Shown one piece after another: positions 1-9,339 of a stretch of DNA of 64,000 nt. Source of the DNA: Roridomyces roridus (taxonomy: Eukaryota; Basidiomycota; Agaricomycetes; Agaricales; Mycenaceae); the NCBI GenBank assembly GCA_029378245.1, contig JARKIF010000044.1, forward strand, positions 248,001 to 312,000, written 5' to 3'. The notes under the pieces were generated by a model. The model saw nothing but the letters and a program-made list of their open reading frames with translations. It did not search any database and was not told where the DNA came from. Numbering within the stretch: the stretch's first letter is position 1; the number at the start of each line of letters is the position of its first letter. The position numbers and the translations under genes were made by a program.

Positions 1-1
1 C

Positions 2-3000
2 GAGGCGCAGTATCCGACGCTTTTTGAGCGCCTGACGACGCAAGTGCTTGCGGGCAAGTTCCACCCCATCGGTGGCTCGTGGGTCGAGAACGACTCCAAC
101 ATGCCAAGTGGTGAGGCGCTTGTGCGCCAATTCCTCTTTGGGCAGAGGTACTTCGAGGCCAAGTTCGGCAAGCGCTGCGAGACGGCGTGGTTACCCGACT
201 CGTTTGGGCTTACGGGCGCGTTGCCCCAGATTATCCGCGGCTCGGGAATGAAATATTTCTTCACCCAGAAGCTGTCTTGGAACAACATGTGAGTGCCCAT
301 CTTGCTTTTACTGGTTTGGGCTGAACAACTTTGTAGCAACAACTTCCCGCACTCAACCTTTAACTGGGTCGGCATCGACGGGACGCAGGTGTTGTGCCAC
401 ATGACTCCCGTGGACACGTATACGGCACAGGCGACTGTCGGGGACGTTAATCGGGCTGTTACAAACCACAAGGTCGGTCGCTCTCTGCGATATTGCTTTT
501 TTCCCTAGTCGCTCACGCGTTGAATAGAACCTCGAGTCTTCGGATACGTCGTTGCTCGTGTTTGGGAATGGTGACGGTGGAGGTGGTCCGCTTCCCAAGA
601 TGCTCGAGAACGTATGTCGCCCTTCGATTTGGATTGAATGGGCATGTATTCATTGTTTTTAGTTGCGTCGCATGCGTGCGGTGACGAACAACAATCGGGA
701 GCTTCCGCCCGTTCATATGGGTCGTTCTGTTGACGAGTTCTTTGGCTACCTTTCGGAGAGTACCAACGCGGGCAAGACGTTGCCGAATTGGAATGGGGAG
801 CTGTATCTTGAGTTCCACCGCGGGACGTATACATCTCATGGCGAGTACTTTGGCCATATATCTTGGTGGAAGACGCTGATGTGTCCTAGGATCCATCAAG
901 AAGGGCAACCGTCATTCGGAAATCCTGCTTCGTGATGTCGAGGTCCTTCAGAAATATCTTTTGGCTTTCAGTCGTCCTGACTTGGTATAGCATGTCGCAA
1001 CGCTTGCTTCGCTCATCGGCGGGAAGAAGTATGTGTATCCCAAACAGTCGCTTAACGACTGCTGGGAGAAGGTGCTCCTGAATCAATGTAAGATTCTTCC
1101 TTCTCGTGTTTCACTGGCTCATTCTTCTTTTTTTGTCAGTCCATGATGGTAAGAATGTCTCCGTTTTTACATTAGCGTCCACTAATCCATTGAACGCCAG
1201 TGCTCCCTGGATCTGCCATGTAAGTCTTGTAACTCGCACTCGAGGTTCAAGGCTCAAGGAATCGCAGTGGTATGGTGTATGATGACGCGGAGAAGCTGTA
1301 CAAGGAGGTCCGCAAGGACGGCGACAAGATGCTCGACGATGCTTTGGACGTCATCCTCGGCGACTCTCAACGTGTAACTCCCACTACTCGCATCACGTCG
1401 CTCGATCGGGTTGTTGCCTACAACACCACTTTCTTCCCCCGCCGCGAAGTCGTGCGTCTGCCGCTCGCTGCGGGTATTAGCAGCGCGGTCAAGGCGCAAG
1501 TCTCGCAAATGTCAGCGGATGGGAAGGAGGGATATGCTGCCGTCCATTGTGCGGGTGGCGCTAGCCCGGCAGCATTGTCCATGACGCCTATTACGGAGGC
1601 GTGGGACTTCACTCCCGTGTCTGGTGCGTCTCTGACACGAATTATTTGTGCATGTATGGCTGACGCGTGACCGTGCAGTTTACACCAATGGCTCTGACCA
1701 CTTTGTGTTGCGCAATTCGACTGTCCAGCTTACCATCTCCAAGGGCAGGATCACGAGCCTTTTGGATGTGCATCTCAAGCGCGAGCTTATTCCCAGCGGG
1801 GAGACGGGTGGTTTGGTCATCTTTGAGGATCGCCCCAACTTTTGGGACGCCTGGGGTATGTTATCCAACTTCTATTTGTCTCCTTGTCTTATTTTTCGAT
1901 CTAGATGTGGAGATTCACCATCTCGAGAAAGCTACTCAGCTCGAATTTACCAACGTTTCAATCGTCGCGCAGGGTCCCCTTCGTGCGTCAGTCCGTGCCG
2001 AGGTCGTGTACGGGCAGAGCACGATCAGCGTTACTGTGAGTTGCATCATTCGGACCACAGACAGGCACTCATTTCTACGGTAGATCTCCCTTGACGCTGT
2101 CCCTGGTCCGTGTAACTCCCCTCGCTGATTTGCGTTCTCTAATGCGACGCTGTAGCCACCACAAAATTGGACTCGAGGTCGATGTTCCGTTTCGATGCCT
2201 GGGTTGATTGGCACCAGCGCCACGAGTTCCTCAAGTGTACGGGCTCTTCCTTTGTTCCTTTGCGACACTTGCTGAGCTGGGAGCAGTCGAGCTTCCACTC
2301 AATATCCATAGTGACACCGCAACGTACGAGACCCAGTTCGGGCATCTGCAGCGCCCGACGCACAAGAACACTACGTGGGATATGGCGAAGGTTGGTTGTA
2401 TTTTGCCTGCTCACAAGGATGCTCATGAACGACGTTCTTAGTTCGAGGTTTGTGGTCACAAGGTCTGTATTGTCATATTTGGCATTTCTCTGGTGTTGAT
2501 GTCTCGTCAAGTACGCCGATCTGAGCGAGTATGGCTACGGTGTCGCCTTCCTTTCCGAGTCCAAGTACGGATTTGCGTGCCAAGGAAACATTCTTCGGAT
2601 CTCCTTGCTGCGCGCGGCAACTGAGCCAGATGCAGAGCAGGATCAAGGTGCGTACTTTGACCTTGTTCCCCTGCTAGGTTGACGAAAAGCATCCCAGGCG
2701 AGCATACGTTCTCTTGGGCTGTCATGCCCCACAAGGGCCACTTCTTGGAGTCGGACGTGCCTACCGCCGCGTACCTCTTCAACTCTCCTTTGTACAGTAA
2801 GTGCTGGAATCTCTTCCGGGTCCCAAATCGCTCATTCTTGGTAGTGCGTATATTGACCGATGGAGCCTCCGCTCGCGCCCTCGAAACCACCACCAACTCG
2901 CCCTTTGCCGTCAGCGGGGCCCCGAACGTCATCCTCGAGACCGTCAAACGTGGGGAAGACGACGCATTCAAGGCTGGTGGGCCTGCCACCATTGTTCTCC

Positions 3001-3316
3001 GTTTATACGAGGCGTTTGGTGGGCACGCCAATGCGCAGCTGCGTGTTGCTGCTGGGCTTGGGGTCGAGGAGGCCTATGAGACGAATTTGCTCGAGGACGC
3101 GTCGGAGGACGTTCCTCTGGCCGTTGTTCGCTCCGAGGGTATGGCGCACCAAGTCGGTCTGGACTTGTCCTTCCGCGGGTTCGAGGTCAAGACGGTCAAG
3201 TTGGTGCTTAGGGCAAAGAAGATGAAGACGTGAGTCTACTTGTGGTCAAGGCATTCGGAGCTGACTCGGTTTTCGGCAGGGAGAAGCGCGAGAGCTGGGT
3301 GACTGTCGATGCGTGA
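2..3316 (+). CDS. AMS1: Alpha-mannosidase, GH38 (vacuolar/cytosolic class), 5'-truncated
   Basis: The reading frame is open from base 2, so the 5' part lies outside the window. GH38 hydrolyses alpha-mannose from oligosaccharides; the fungal AMS1 class acts in the vacuole on free glycans. Seen here are [20 protein letters not shown] and WLPDSFG, the segment that carries the catalytic nucleophile Asp in this family, then KLSWNN joined by splicing to [11 protein letters not shown]. About ten short GT-AG introns interrupt the frame, the first near 289-335 and the last near 3230-3280. The C-terminus reads ESWVTVDA before TGA at 3314-3316. The first zinc-binding His region is off the left edge. A decayed copy of the last two exons, intron included, lies near 52640-52917. 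Family assignment is firm; the AMS1 name rests on the motifs. Confidence 0.92.
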
Positions 3317-3631
3317 ACATTGGAATGTGGACGATGTTATCTATTTAACAGACTGTATGTAACGGGGCGTCATGCCACTGTGTACTGTAATCGTACTCTG
3401 AATAACTCGCTGCGATGATGTATGCTCGGCATCAGTTTAGAGCGCAAATCGGCGCAGAGTATAGTGTTGTGTAGGTAGAATAATTAAAAGACGGTGAGGT
3501 AGCAGGAATGTACAAATACAGTGAGAGTGAGATAGGATGTATGTCGATACAGTGGGTACGGTGTACAAGAGAGGTAGAGCTACAAGAGTGAGCGTGTACA
3601 GCTTTTGCCCAAAATATAAAGAAAAGGTAAC
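3317..3631. other. Intergenic region between convergent alpha-mannosidase and gene A1
   Basis: This 315-bp stretch holds the 3' UTRs of two convergent genes. No open frame of note is present. Parts of it are recognisably similar to the region downstream of A3 (52918-53153), for example a run ending in TATAAAGAAAA just outside each A stop codon. It therefore belongs to the duplicated unit. Confidence 0.6.
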
Positions 3632-5011
3632 TTAATCAATTTTGTTGATGTAATATTCTCGACCTTTGCCCTTGTCCACGCGACTCGGAGGCGGCTTGTT
3701 TTCCTTGTCCTTCTCCTCATCCTCCAGGATGACTTCGATCGCCAAAGGCATCACTTTTCCACCTTGCAGCAGTAGCGAGGTCAAATGGGCCGTTTGGTCG
3801 ATGGGTGAAAGACCTGTCCACAGTTCCATGAGCTGGTCGAGCGCCAACAACGCAGCTTCGGCTCTGAGAGGTTCCGGGTGGGTGGGGCTATCGACTGGAG
3901 TTGCCTTGTCGTGCAACGCCGCCTTTACACAAGGGTGTGCGCGCTGGACAAGGACGAGCACCGCCCCAGACCTCTCCAACCGGCTCAGGGCGGACCATCC
4001 AACCAACAGCGCCTGCAGGGCAGCAAACGCCCTGCTCGGAATGTTTCCATTGCCGCCAGAGGAAGTTCCAGCCTCGGCAGCCTGGCGACGCAAGGCGGCG
4101 GCGGACGATTCGGCAACGGGGTCATGCGAACGGTCATCGAATGGCTTAGATGAGGCTAGGTGAATGGTGACCGTCGTGTTGGCATCGACACACTCGTTGG
4201 TGTTGGCTGGGGGGATGGCGGCATCGAGCACGCTGTCGATCTCCTGCTGGAGGCGAAGGCGCAGAGGTAATGCATCGGGAGTGCCATGGTCCATGCGGTA
4301 AGACTGCAAACCCACGCCAATGAGAACCAAGGAGCCCACTGCCGCGGCGGGAAGCCCAAAAATGAGCCAGCCAGGAAGATCGCCAAAGTCCAATGAAGCC
4401 GTGGGTGGCGGCGGAACGACGGTATCCTCCTCGAAGGTCTCTGATGAGGGAACGTTGATGCTGGGCTCGCGCTCGGGGGTCGACGAAGAGGCGGGACTGA
4501 AGGGAACCTGGCGTGCCCGACGGCGGTCTTCCGATCGCTCCGTGTGCAGCGTGTTAGAAGAGTCGTATCGTGGCTCGTGGAATGATTCTGAATCCTCCGT
4601 GTCCAGAATCCCAGTAGCTGGAGCTGCGACACTGGTGGAAGCGGCCTCGGACTCAGTCGGCGCCAGCTCAAGCGGCTCGCAGTCAAGTGAAGAGAGAAGA
4701 GGGAGAGTGATGTTGTTTGGCGAAACGAAGACGATAGCCGCGGGAGGATGAACGGGGAAGCTGGGTATGTTGGAAGGAGTCGTAGCGCTATCCGCTGTGT
4801 ACGAGGAGGGCGAAATGGGCGCAAAGTTCGAGTAGGCGGGCGAAGGGCGAGGGAATTGGTAAACAAATAGAGCGACTTGGATATGCTGGGCAGCGCCTAG
4901 GGCTTGTTGCTGGATGTACAGTGTCGCGCCTGTTTGCTGCATCACATGGACTGTCCCCTGGAGGAGCAGGACAGTCAATGCAGTCTTAATTGCCTGTATG
5001 AAAAACAGCAT
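3632..5011 (-). CDS. Gene A1: unknown membrane-anchored protein, copy 1 of triplicated A/B pair
   Basis: Single-exon frame of 459 codons; not a family I recognise. Residues 1-30 are hydrophobic (MLFFIQAIKTALTVLLLQ) and look like a signal anchor. A long Ser/Pro/Glu-rich linker follows, then a second hydrophobic stretch around residues 225-247 (GWLIFGLPAAAVGSLVLIG). The best conserved part is a C-terminal domain of about 110 residues with ALQALLVGWSALSRLERSGAV, a Cys in RAHPCVK, and LWTGLSPIDQTAHLTSLLL. The tail is acidic and ends DKENKPP then DKGKGR. It is transcribed divergently from B1 across 161 bp. A2 and A3 share the N-terminus, the C-terminal domain and the tail, so this is a real conserved gene. 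Its function is unknown. Confidence 0.8.
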   Translation of the reverse strand: MLFFIQAIKTALTVLLLQGTVHVMQQTGATLYIQQQALGAAQHIQVALFVYQFPRPSPAYSNFAPISPSSYTADSATTPSNIPSFPVHPPAAIVFVSPNNITLPLLSSLDCEPLELAPTESEAASTSVAAPATGILDTEDSESFHEPRYDSSNTLHTERSEDRRRARQVPFSPASSSTPEREPSINVPSSETFEEDTVVPPPPTASLDFGDLPGWLIFGLPAAAVGSLVLIGVGLQSYRMDHGTPDALPLRLRLQQEIDSVLDAAIPPANTNECVDANTTVTIHLASSKPFDDRSHDPVAESSAAALRRQAAEAGTSSGGNGNIPSRAFAALQALLVGWSALSRLERSGAVLVLVQRAHPCVKAALHDKATPVDSPTHPEPLRAEAALLALDQLMELWTGLSPIDQTAHLTSLLLQGGKVMPLAIEVILEDEEKDKENKPPPSRVDKGKGREYYINKID

Positions 5012-5172
5012 CTAGAACGAAAGCTCAGCGAGAAACGCGAAATTGCACTGGGCGAGACGAACCGTGCTCGTATGTAGCGCTGATGAAGTTGGAGGCAGAA
5101 ACGCGTCCACAAGTGTCAACAACTCGACAGTCACGCTTGAGACAGTTTACATCTTGATCCCATACCACCACC
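5012..5172. promoter_or_regulatory. Shared divergent promoter of A1/B1
   Basis: These 161 bp separate the A1 and B1 start codons. The sequence is conserved in all three copies (160 bp in copies 2 and 3). Invariant blocks include GAAATTGCACTGGGCGAGAC and AAGTGTCAACAACTCGAC. An ACGCGT hexamer lies at 5101-5106 and matches the MCB element bound by MBF in yeasts. No TATA box is evident. Conservation against the diverged copy 2 supports function, but the MCB reading is inference from a 6-bp match. Confidence 0.55.
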
Positions 5173-7335
5173 ATGCCCTTCTCCATCTCTGCCCTCTTCG
5201 CTCTTCCCCACGCCTTCGTTGGATTCCTCGTCACCAGGCAGGCTGCTTATCTCGCGGCACCGGCAGCTCCCCAGTATACGCCAACTCGTACAACGGAGAT
5301 CTACCTGGAGCCCACCAGATGCATCCCGAGCCCAACGCCCAGCACCCCCATCGAGTTTCCCTACCATCTCCTCATAGGCCTCGCGGCTTTGTCGATCGTC
5401 ACCTGCTTCGCCATTCTCCAGACCTCAGCACCCGCCCGAGCGTCAGCACCACCAGTGCCAAGGTCATGTCCAGAGAAGTCGTCGCCGCCACCATCGCCGC
5501 CGAGAGCGCCCTTCACCACCCTTATCCGACTATATGCTTTCGGCATTCTCGCATATCTTATCACCCGCGACTACGAATGGCCAACTTTCACAACTCCAGA
5601 CATTGTGCCCGTCATCGACACCGGCCTCCAGCAGTTCGAATCCACGTTCACAGATGGCCTTGCAGCAACCATGTCGCTTAGTCGCCATATTCACGCGCAT
5701 GGCCTCCACTATCTCAAGACACTGCTCCTCGCGGTGATAGGCCATTGTTTGGGACTCCTTGTCGTCTTTGCCCATCGACGAGCATGCCACTTTGTTCATC
5801 GTCACCGTCGCCGCATCACATATACCATTGAACGATGTTGGCCAATAGCGAGTGCATTCGTGATTCCCGGTTTCCTCTTTGCCTTCTACTCCAAATTCAA
5901 CTGGGTTCCCTGGGCGCTCTACTACTTCGCTTGTCGTGACGGATACCTTCCAAACATCCAGCAACTCCGGCGAAACATCGTGTTGTCTCTTCCTTCCAAT
6001 TTGGGAGACGTCTTTGTGAGTTTTACCTGTTTCATTCCCCTGCTGTGTGACTCAAGAATTTCGAAGATGATCCTGGGTCCTTGCGCTATCTGCTCTGTGG
6101 TGGCATGCCTTTGGACGTTGTTTCTTCTTTCAGGTTGCGTACCTGCGGCCGCACGGTCGTTCATCTGGGACGTGCGCCACCGTCGGGACATGATGGTCTA
6201 CACCCTCCACACCATCGCCTACATCACTACACTCTGCTTCGCCATTTCGGTGGTTCAAATCCGGTTGCTAGAGGTGGCCGCAATGGGACTCGATGTCGAA
6301 AATTGGATTTCAAGTTTGGAACCCCAAATCTTCTTTTCTCGTGAGGCGCGGGGCGAGGTTTGGGAGTTCTATCGGTGGTCTTGGGAGCGCCACAGCAACT
6401 GGCGGGTGCTCCAGACCAGACAGCTATACAAGCTTATACGGTTGATGTGGACGACAAGTTGGGGGTCGCTTCATTGGGGACAGAAATTGGTGAGTATCTC
6501 TCTGGCCCTACACTCTTTTGCTCACTTCTTCAAAGCTTATCGTCATGCCTGTGGTGGCGTTCTACACCCACCTTTATATCGTACGTCTCATGCACTCGAT
6601 CCTTGCCTCTAGCTTATCCCGTTTAGATGCCAAGGGCGCGACCGTTGATACGCAAAGTCCGATTGAAGATACTGCTTTGGTCTCATCCCGACCATCGACG
6701 TCGATGGTAAAGGTATGTCGAGTCTTCCAGCCTTTTCTTCCGTCCCTGATCTCGTCGATCAGAACACCATCCGACTATACTCCACGACCTCGATGAAGAT
6801 GATTGGCAAGCGGCGATGACCAGACGACTAGAAGAAGTGCCCAACGCAGCCCGAGCCTCAAAACACCGCGAGAGATGATTCGTGAATATATTCCGGAGGG
6901 ACGCGCGCGAAGTTGCCCGGTGCGGCCATGAAAATTAACGAGGACGCTCGATTCTTTTCGCCACCAGCAAATTTCTCACCTCCGCCCCACGATCATAAAC
7001 GGTGTTTTTGTTGCTTTGACGTACGTCTTCTTACTTGCTTCCATTCCCTATAACTGAGCGTCCTCCAGTGCGAGCCGTGCTTGTGTCGTTTGGATTCTAT
7101 GCCGCCTACCTCCTCTCATCCCACTTCCTGGTCGTGGTCATACCCGCAGCTGCATCAAGCTTGCCCCTCTATAGATTTCTTTTTTATCTCTTTACCTCTC
7201 TCTCTCAATCTCTTTATCTCTACCTCTATCTCTCTACGAATCTCATTTCAATATAAACCTTGCTTGATTGGATTGCTCGTGCACTTGTGAGTACCGTGAG
7301 GTCCATGGTCAGAAGAACAGGAATCATGAACGCTG
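5019..7335. repeat. Near-identical segmental duplication, left copy (partner 54630-56946)
   Basis: From about 5019 to 7335 the sequence matches 54630-56946 at a constant offset of 49,611 with no indel. I see four substitutions, at 5977, 6000, 6092 and 6494. Similarity falls abruptly at both ends: on the left at the A start codon, on the right after GAATCATGAACGCTG. The unit covers the divergent promoter, all of gene B and its downstream region. Confidence 0.9.
5173..6819 (+). CDS. Gene B1: unknown polytopic membrane protein, copy 1
   Basis: The ATG follows ATACCACCACC and opens a long frame. The protein has an N-terminal hydrophobic segment (residues 1-25), a Pro-rich loop near 85-112, and about seven further membrane-like segments (near 65-82, 113-129, 183-201, 224-241, 305-325 and 345-365, plus a C-terminal one, LIVMPVVAFYTHLYIV). 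A basic cluster RRACHFVHRHRRR sits between segments. Likely introns are 6016-6066 (51 nt, in frame if retained), 6490-6535 (46 nt, donor GTGAGT) and about 6715-6764 (50 nt). With these the frame stops at 6817-6819. The last exon is uncertain: another frame downstream reads as plausible coding (see findings). I do not recognise the family. Co-duplication with A suggests a functional pair at a membrane. Confidence 0.75.
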
Positions 7336-7539
7336 ATACAGTGGTACAGTTGATACGATACGACTACGTCGAAAGTCTTTCCTCTCAAAGAATCCTAGGC
7401 CTCACATCCACCACCGAGCGCCAATGATGCTGATTCCTGCTGTATATGGCGTGCCGAGCGGAAAGCTAGAGCCACAATCGGAATGTCGACGAGTATTCGG
7501 CAGTGCTTGGTCAATGATGGAGGCGTCCTTGCCAGAACT
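6820..7539. other. Downstream region of B1 with a possible small hydrophobic ORF and a pyrimidine-rich tract
   Basis: The region between B1 and UPF3. A stretch around 6930-7256 can encode a short hydrophobic peptide (VRAVLVSFGFYAAYLLSSHF within 7035-7256) and is kept in copy 2 with a 1-bp frame difference. Bases 7185-7240 are a TCTCT-rich imperfect microsatellite, also present as its complement at 29515-29605 and again at 56796-56851. I cannot decide whether the small ORF is translated. Confidence 0.4.
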
Positions 7540-9242
7540 TCATCCGCCTCCACGACTGACTGGGACTCCGCCACCGACAACTCCACCACGACCTCTGCCC
7601 CCACGACCGCCTCTGCCACCACGCCCACCACCTCCTCCTCCACGTGCTGCGCCAGGATTGAAGTTGACGGGGATCAAACCAGCTTGAGGTGCCACCTGGA
7701 CATCGCCGTCGATCCGATGAACGACAACAGGTGCAACGACTGGATCGCGTTGGAGGATGCTCGGTACAGCGCTACCGCTGGCCGTTGAGACAACCACACC
7801 GCCGCTGACGCTTTCCTTGCGTTGCGGGATCGGTCTGTCTTTACGAGGTGGGGCGGTCGGATTACTGGCGCCGTCTTTACTACTGTCTTCGCCAGCAGCT
7901 GCCGCCGCCGCTGCCGCGCGTTCGCGTTCGCGCTCTCTACGCGATTTGTGTTCTGCACCACCACCTGGACCAGTTGAAGCTCCCGCAACGCCTGCACCAC
8001 TCAATGCAGCTTCAAACTGACGCGAGGCAAGCCCAATGACGGGTCGTGTCCGGCGTTGGGCCTCAGCGTTGGGGCCTGGGTTGGCAGCAGATGCGACAGA
8101 GACTTCTGTCGGTACAGCAGGCGGACCTGGGACGCGCTGGTGTTGTTGTTGTTGCTGCTGCTGTTGGCGCATGGCTTTGGGCGCTTTGGGCGGACGAGGT
8201 GGAGCGGCATTCGCAGCAGCAGGCTGAGGGTTGGAGGGACCACCCTTGGAAGGGCCCGCCGCCGCAGGTTTCCCTGGCTGACCCTGATTCGTTGCTGCGG
8301 CGGCCTTCTTTGCGGCTTTCTTGCTGAGTGGCGCGCCAGTGGCAGAGGCAGCAGGTGCGGCAGGGGCATTGGCGGCATTCTTCTTCTTGGCCTCCTCCCT
8401 TTTCTGCTGAGCAATTTGACGGATGGCGGTTTCCTTCTCCCGCTGAGCCGATCTCTCAGCCTTGAGAGCCTCCAAAAGCGGGGTGGTTTTGGGAGGCGGA
8501 GCTGGTTGATTCGCTGCCACTACGAATGAGGTTAGAGACGTTGATAGTTTGGACGACTCCACGACATACTGAGAGACTCGAGGGTTACAGGCTCGTTGGA
8601 AGCTTGAGCCTTGAGCGACTCCAGGAACGAAATATAGTCTTCATCTGAGCACCGATAAGTATCGGCTCATGAGATCGAGTCAATGCAACGAACCGCTCTC
8701 GATAGTACCACTGCGCGCGTCGGCCTTCTTCTTCTCGGGCGGAACCTTCTGGTATGGCGCGAACTCCACCACGGCGTAGGACTCGTTCCCTACGGGGGCT
8801 TCAGACCACTAACAACGAAAGAGAGCAGAGGACACACCAGTTTTGTCGCGAAACAAATGCCCGTCATACTCTCGACCAAACTGCGCGAGCTGCTCCTCGC
8901 TCTTGAACGCGATGTACGCCCGAGACGGAATATTCTCCTTGTTCAGCCTTGTAGAAAGGTTATCGGACGCCCGGTGAGGTAGAGGCATATGTACCGTTTA
9001 CGCAGCTTGCCTGGGTAGAACGCCTTCCAGGTGACGGTCTCGTCAGAGACCCATTGCTGCACGCTCTTCCAGAAGATCTCTTCCGGGAGATTGGGCGGGA
9101 GGCGACGGACGACGGTCTTGAGACGTTCGGCGGACTGTGGTGGCTGAGAGAGTCGCTCTCTGTCCTTCTCTTTCTCCTTCTCCTTCTTCTCGCGTTCGCG
9201 CTCCTTCTTGCCGGGTTTAGATGGTGGTCCTTTCGATGACAT
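7540..9242 (-). CDS. UPF3: UPF3-like nonsense-mediated decay factor
   Basis: UPF3 bridges exon-junction or terminating-ribosome signals to UPF2/UPF1 in nonsense-mediated mRNA decay and shuttles between nucleus and cytoplasm. The chosen ATG gives MSSKGPPSKPGKK. A Lys/Glu-rich stretch leads into the Smg4/UPF3 RNP-like domain: LKTVVRRLPPNLPEEIFWKS, then across an intron LNKENIPSRAYIAFKSEEQ, then EYDGHLFRDKTG. Further exons give VEYAPYQKVP and SDEDYISFLESL. The C-terminal half is low-complexity: a poly-Gln run near 8130-8165, Ala/Pro-rich parts and a terminal Gly/Arg-rich RGG-like tail. TGA is at 7540-7542. The start lies only 97 bp from the stop of the upstream ABC transporter on the same strand. 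A decayed copy of the 3' end is at 29105-29440. Confidence 0.88.
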
Positions 9243-9339
9243 GCCGGTCCCGCCTCGATCACATAAGCAGCCTTCATCGGGACCAAGTACTTCATGGAAT
9301 GCTACTGAAATACGCGACAAATACTATGGAATTTCCTCG

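Noticed and set aside
8130..8170. Possible CRISPR-like or microsatellite array at the CAA/CAG run
   Set aside because: It is the poly-Gln codon run of UPF3 in a eukaryotic gene, not an array.
7424..8529. Pro-rich and Leu-rich plus-strand frames over UPF3
   Set aside because: Antisense of the Gly/Arg-rich and poly-Gln-rich UPF3 C-terminus; no independent evidence.
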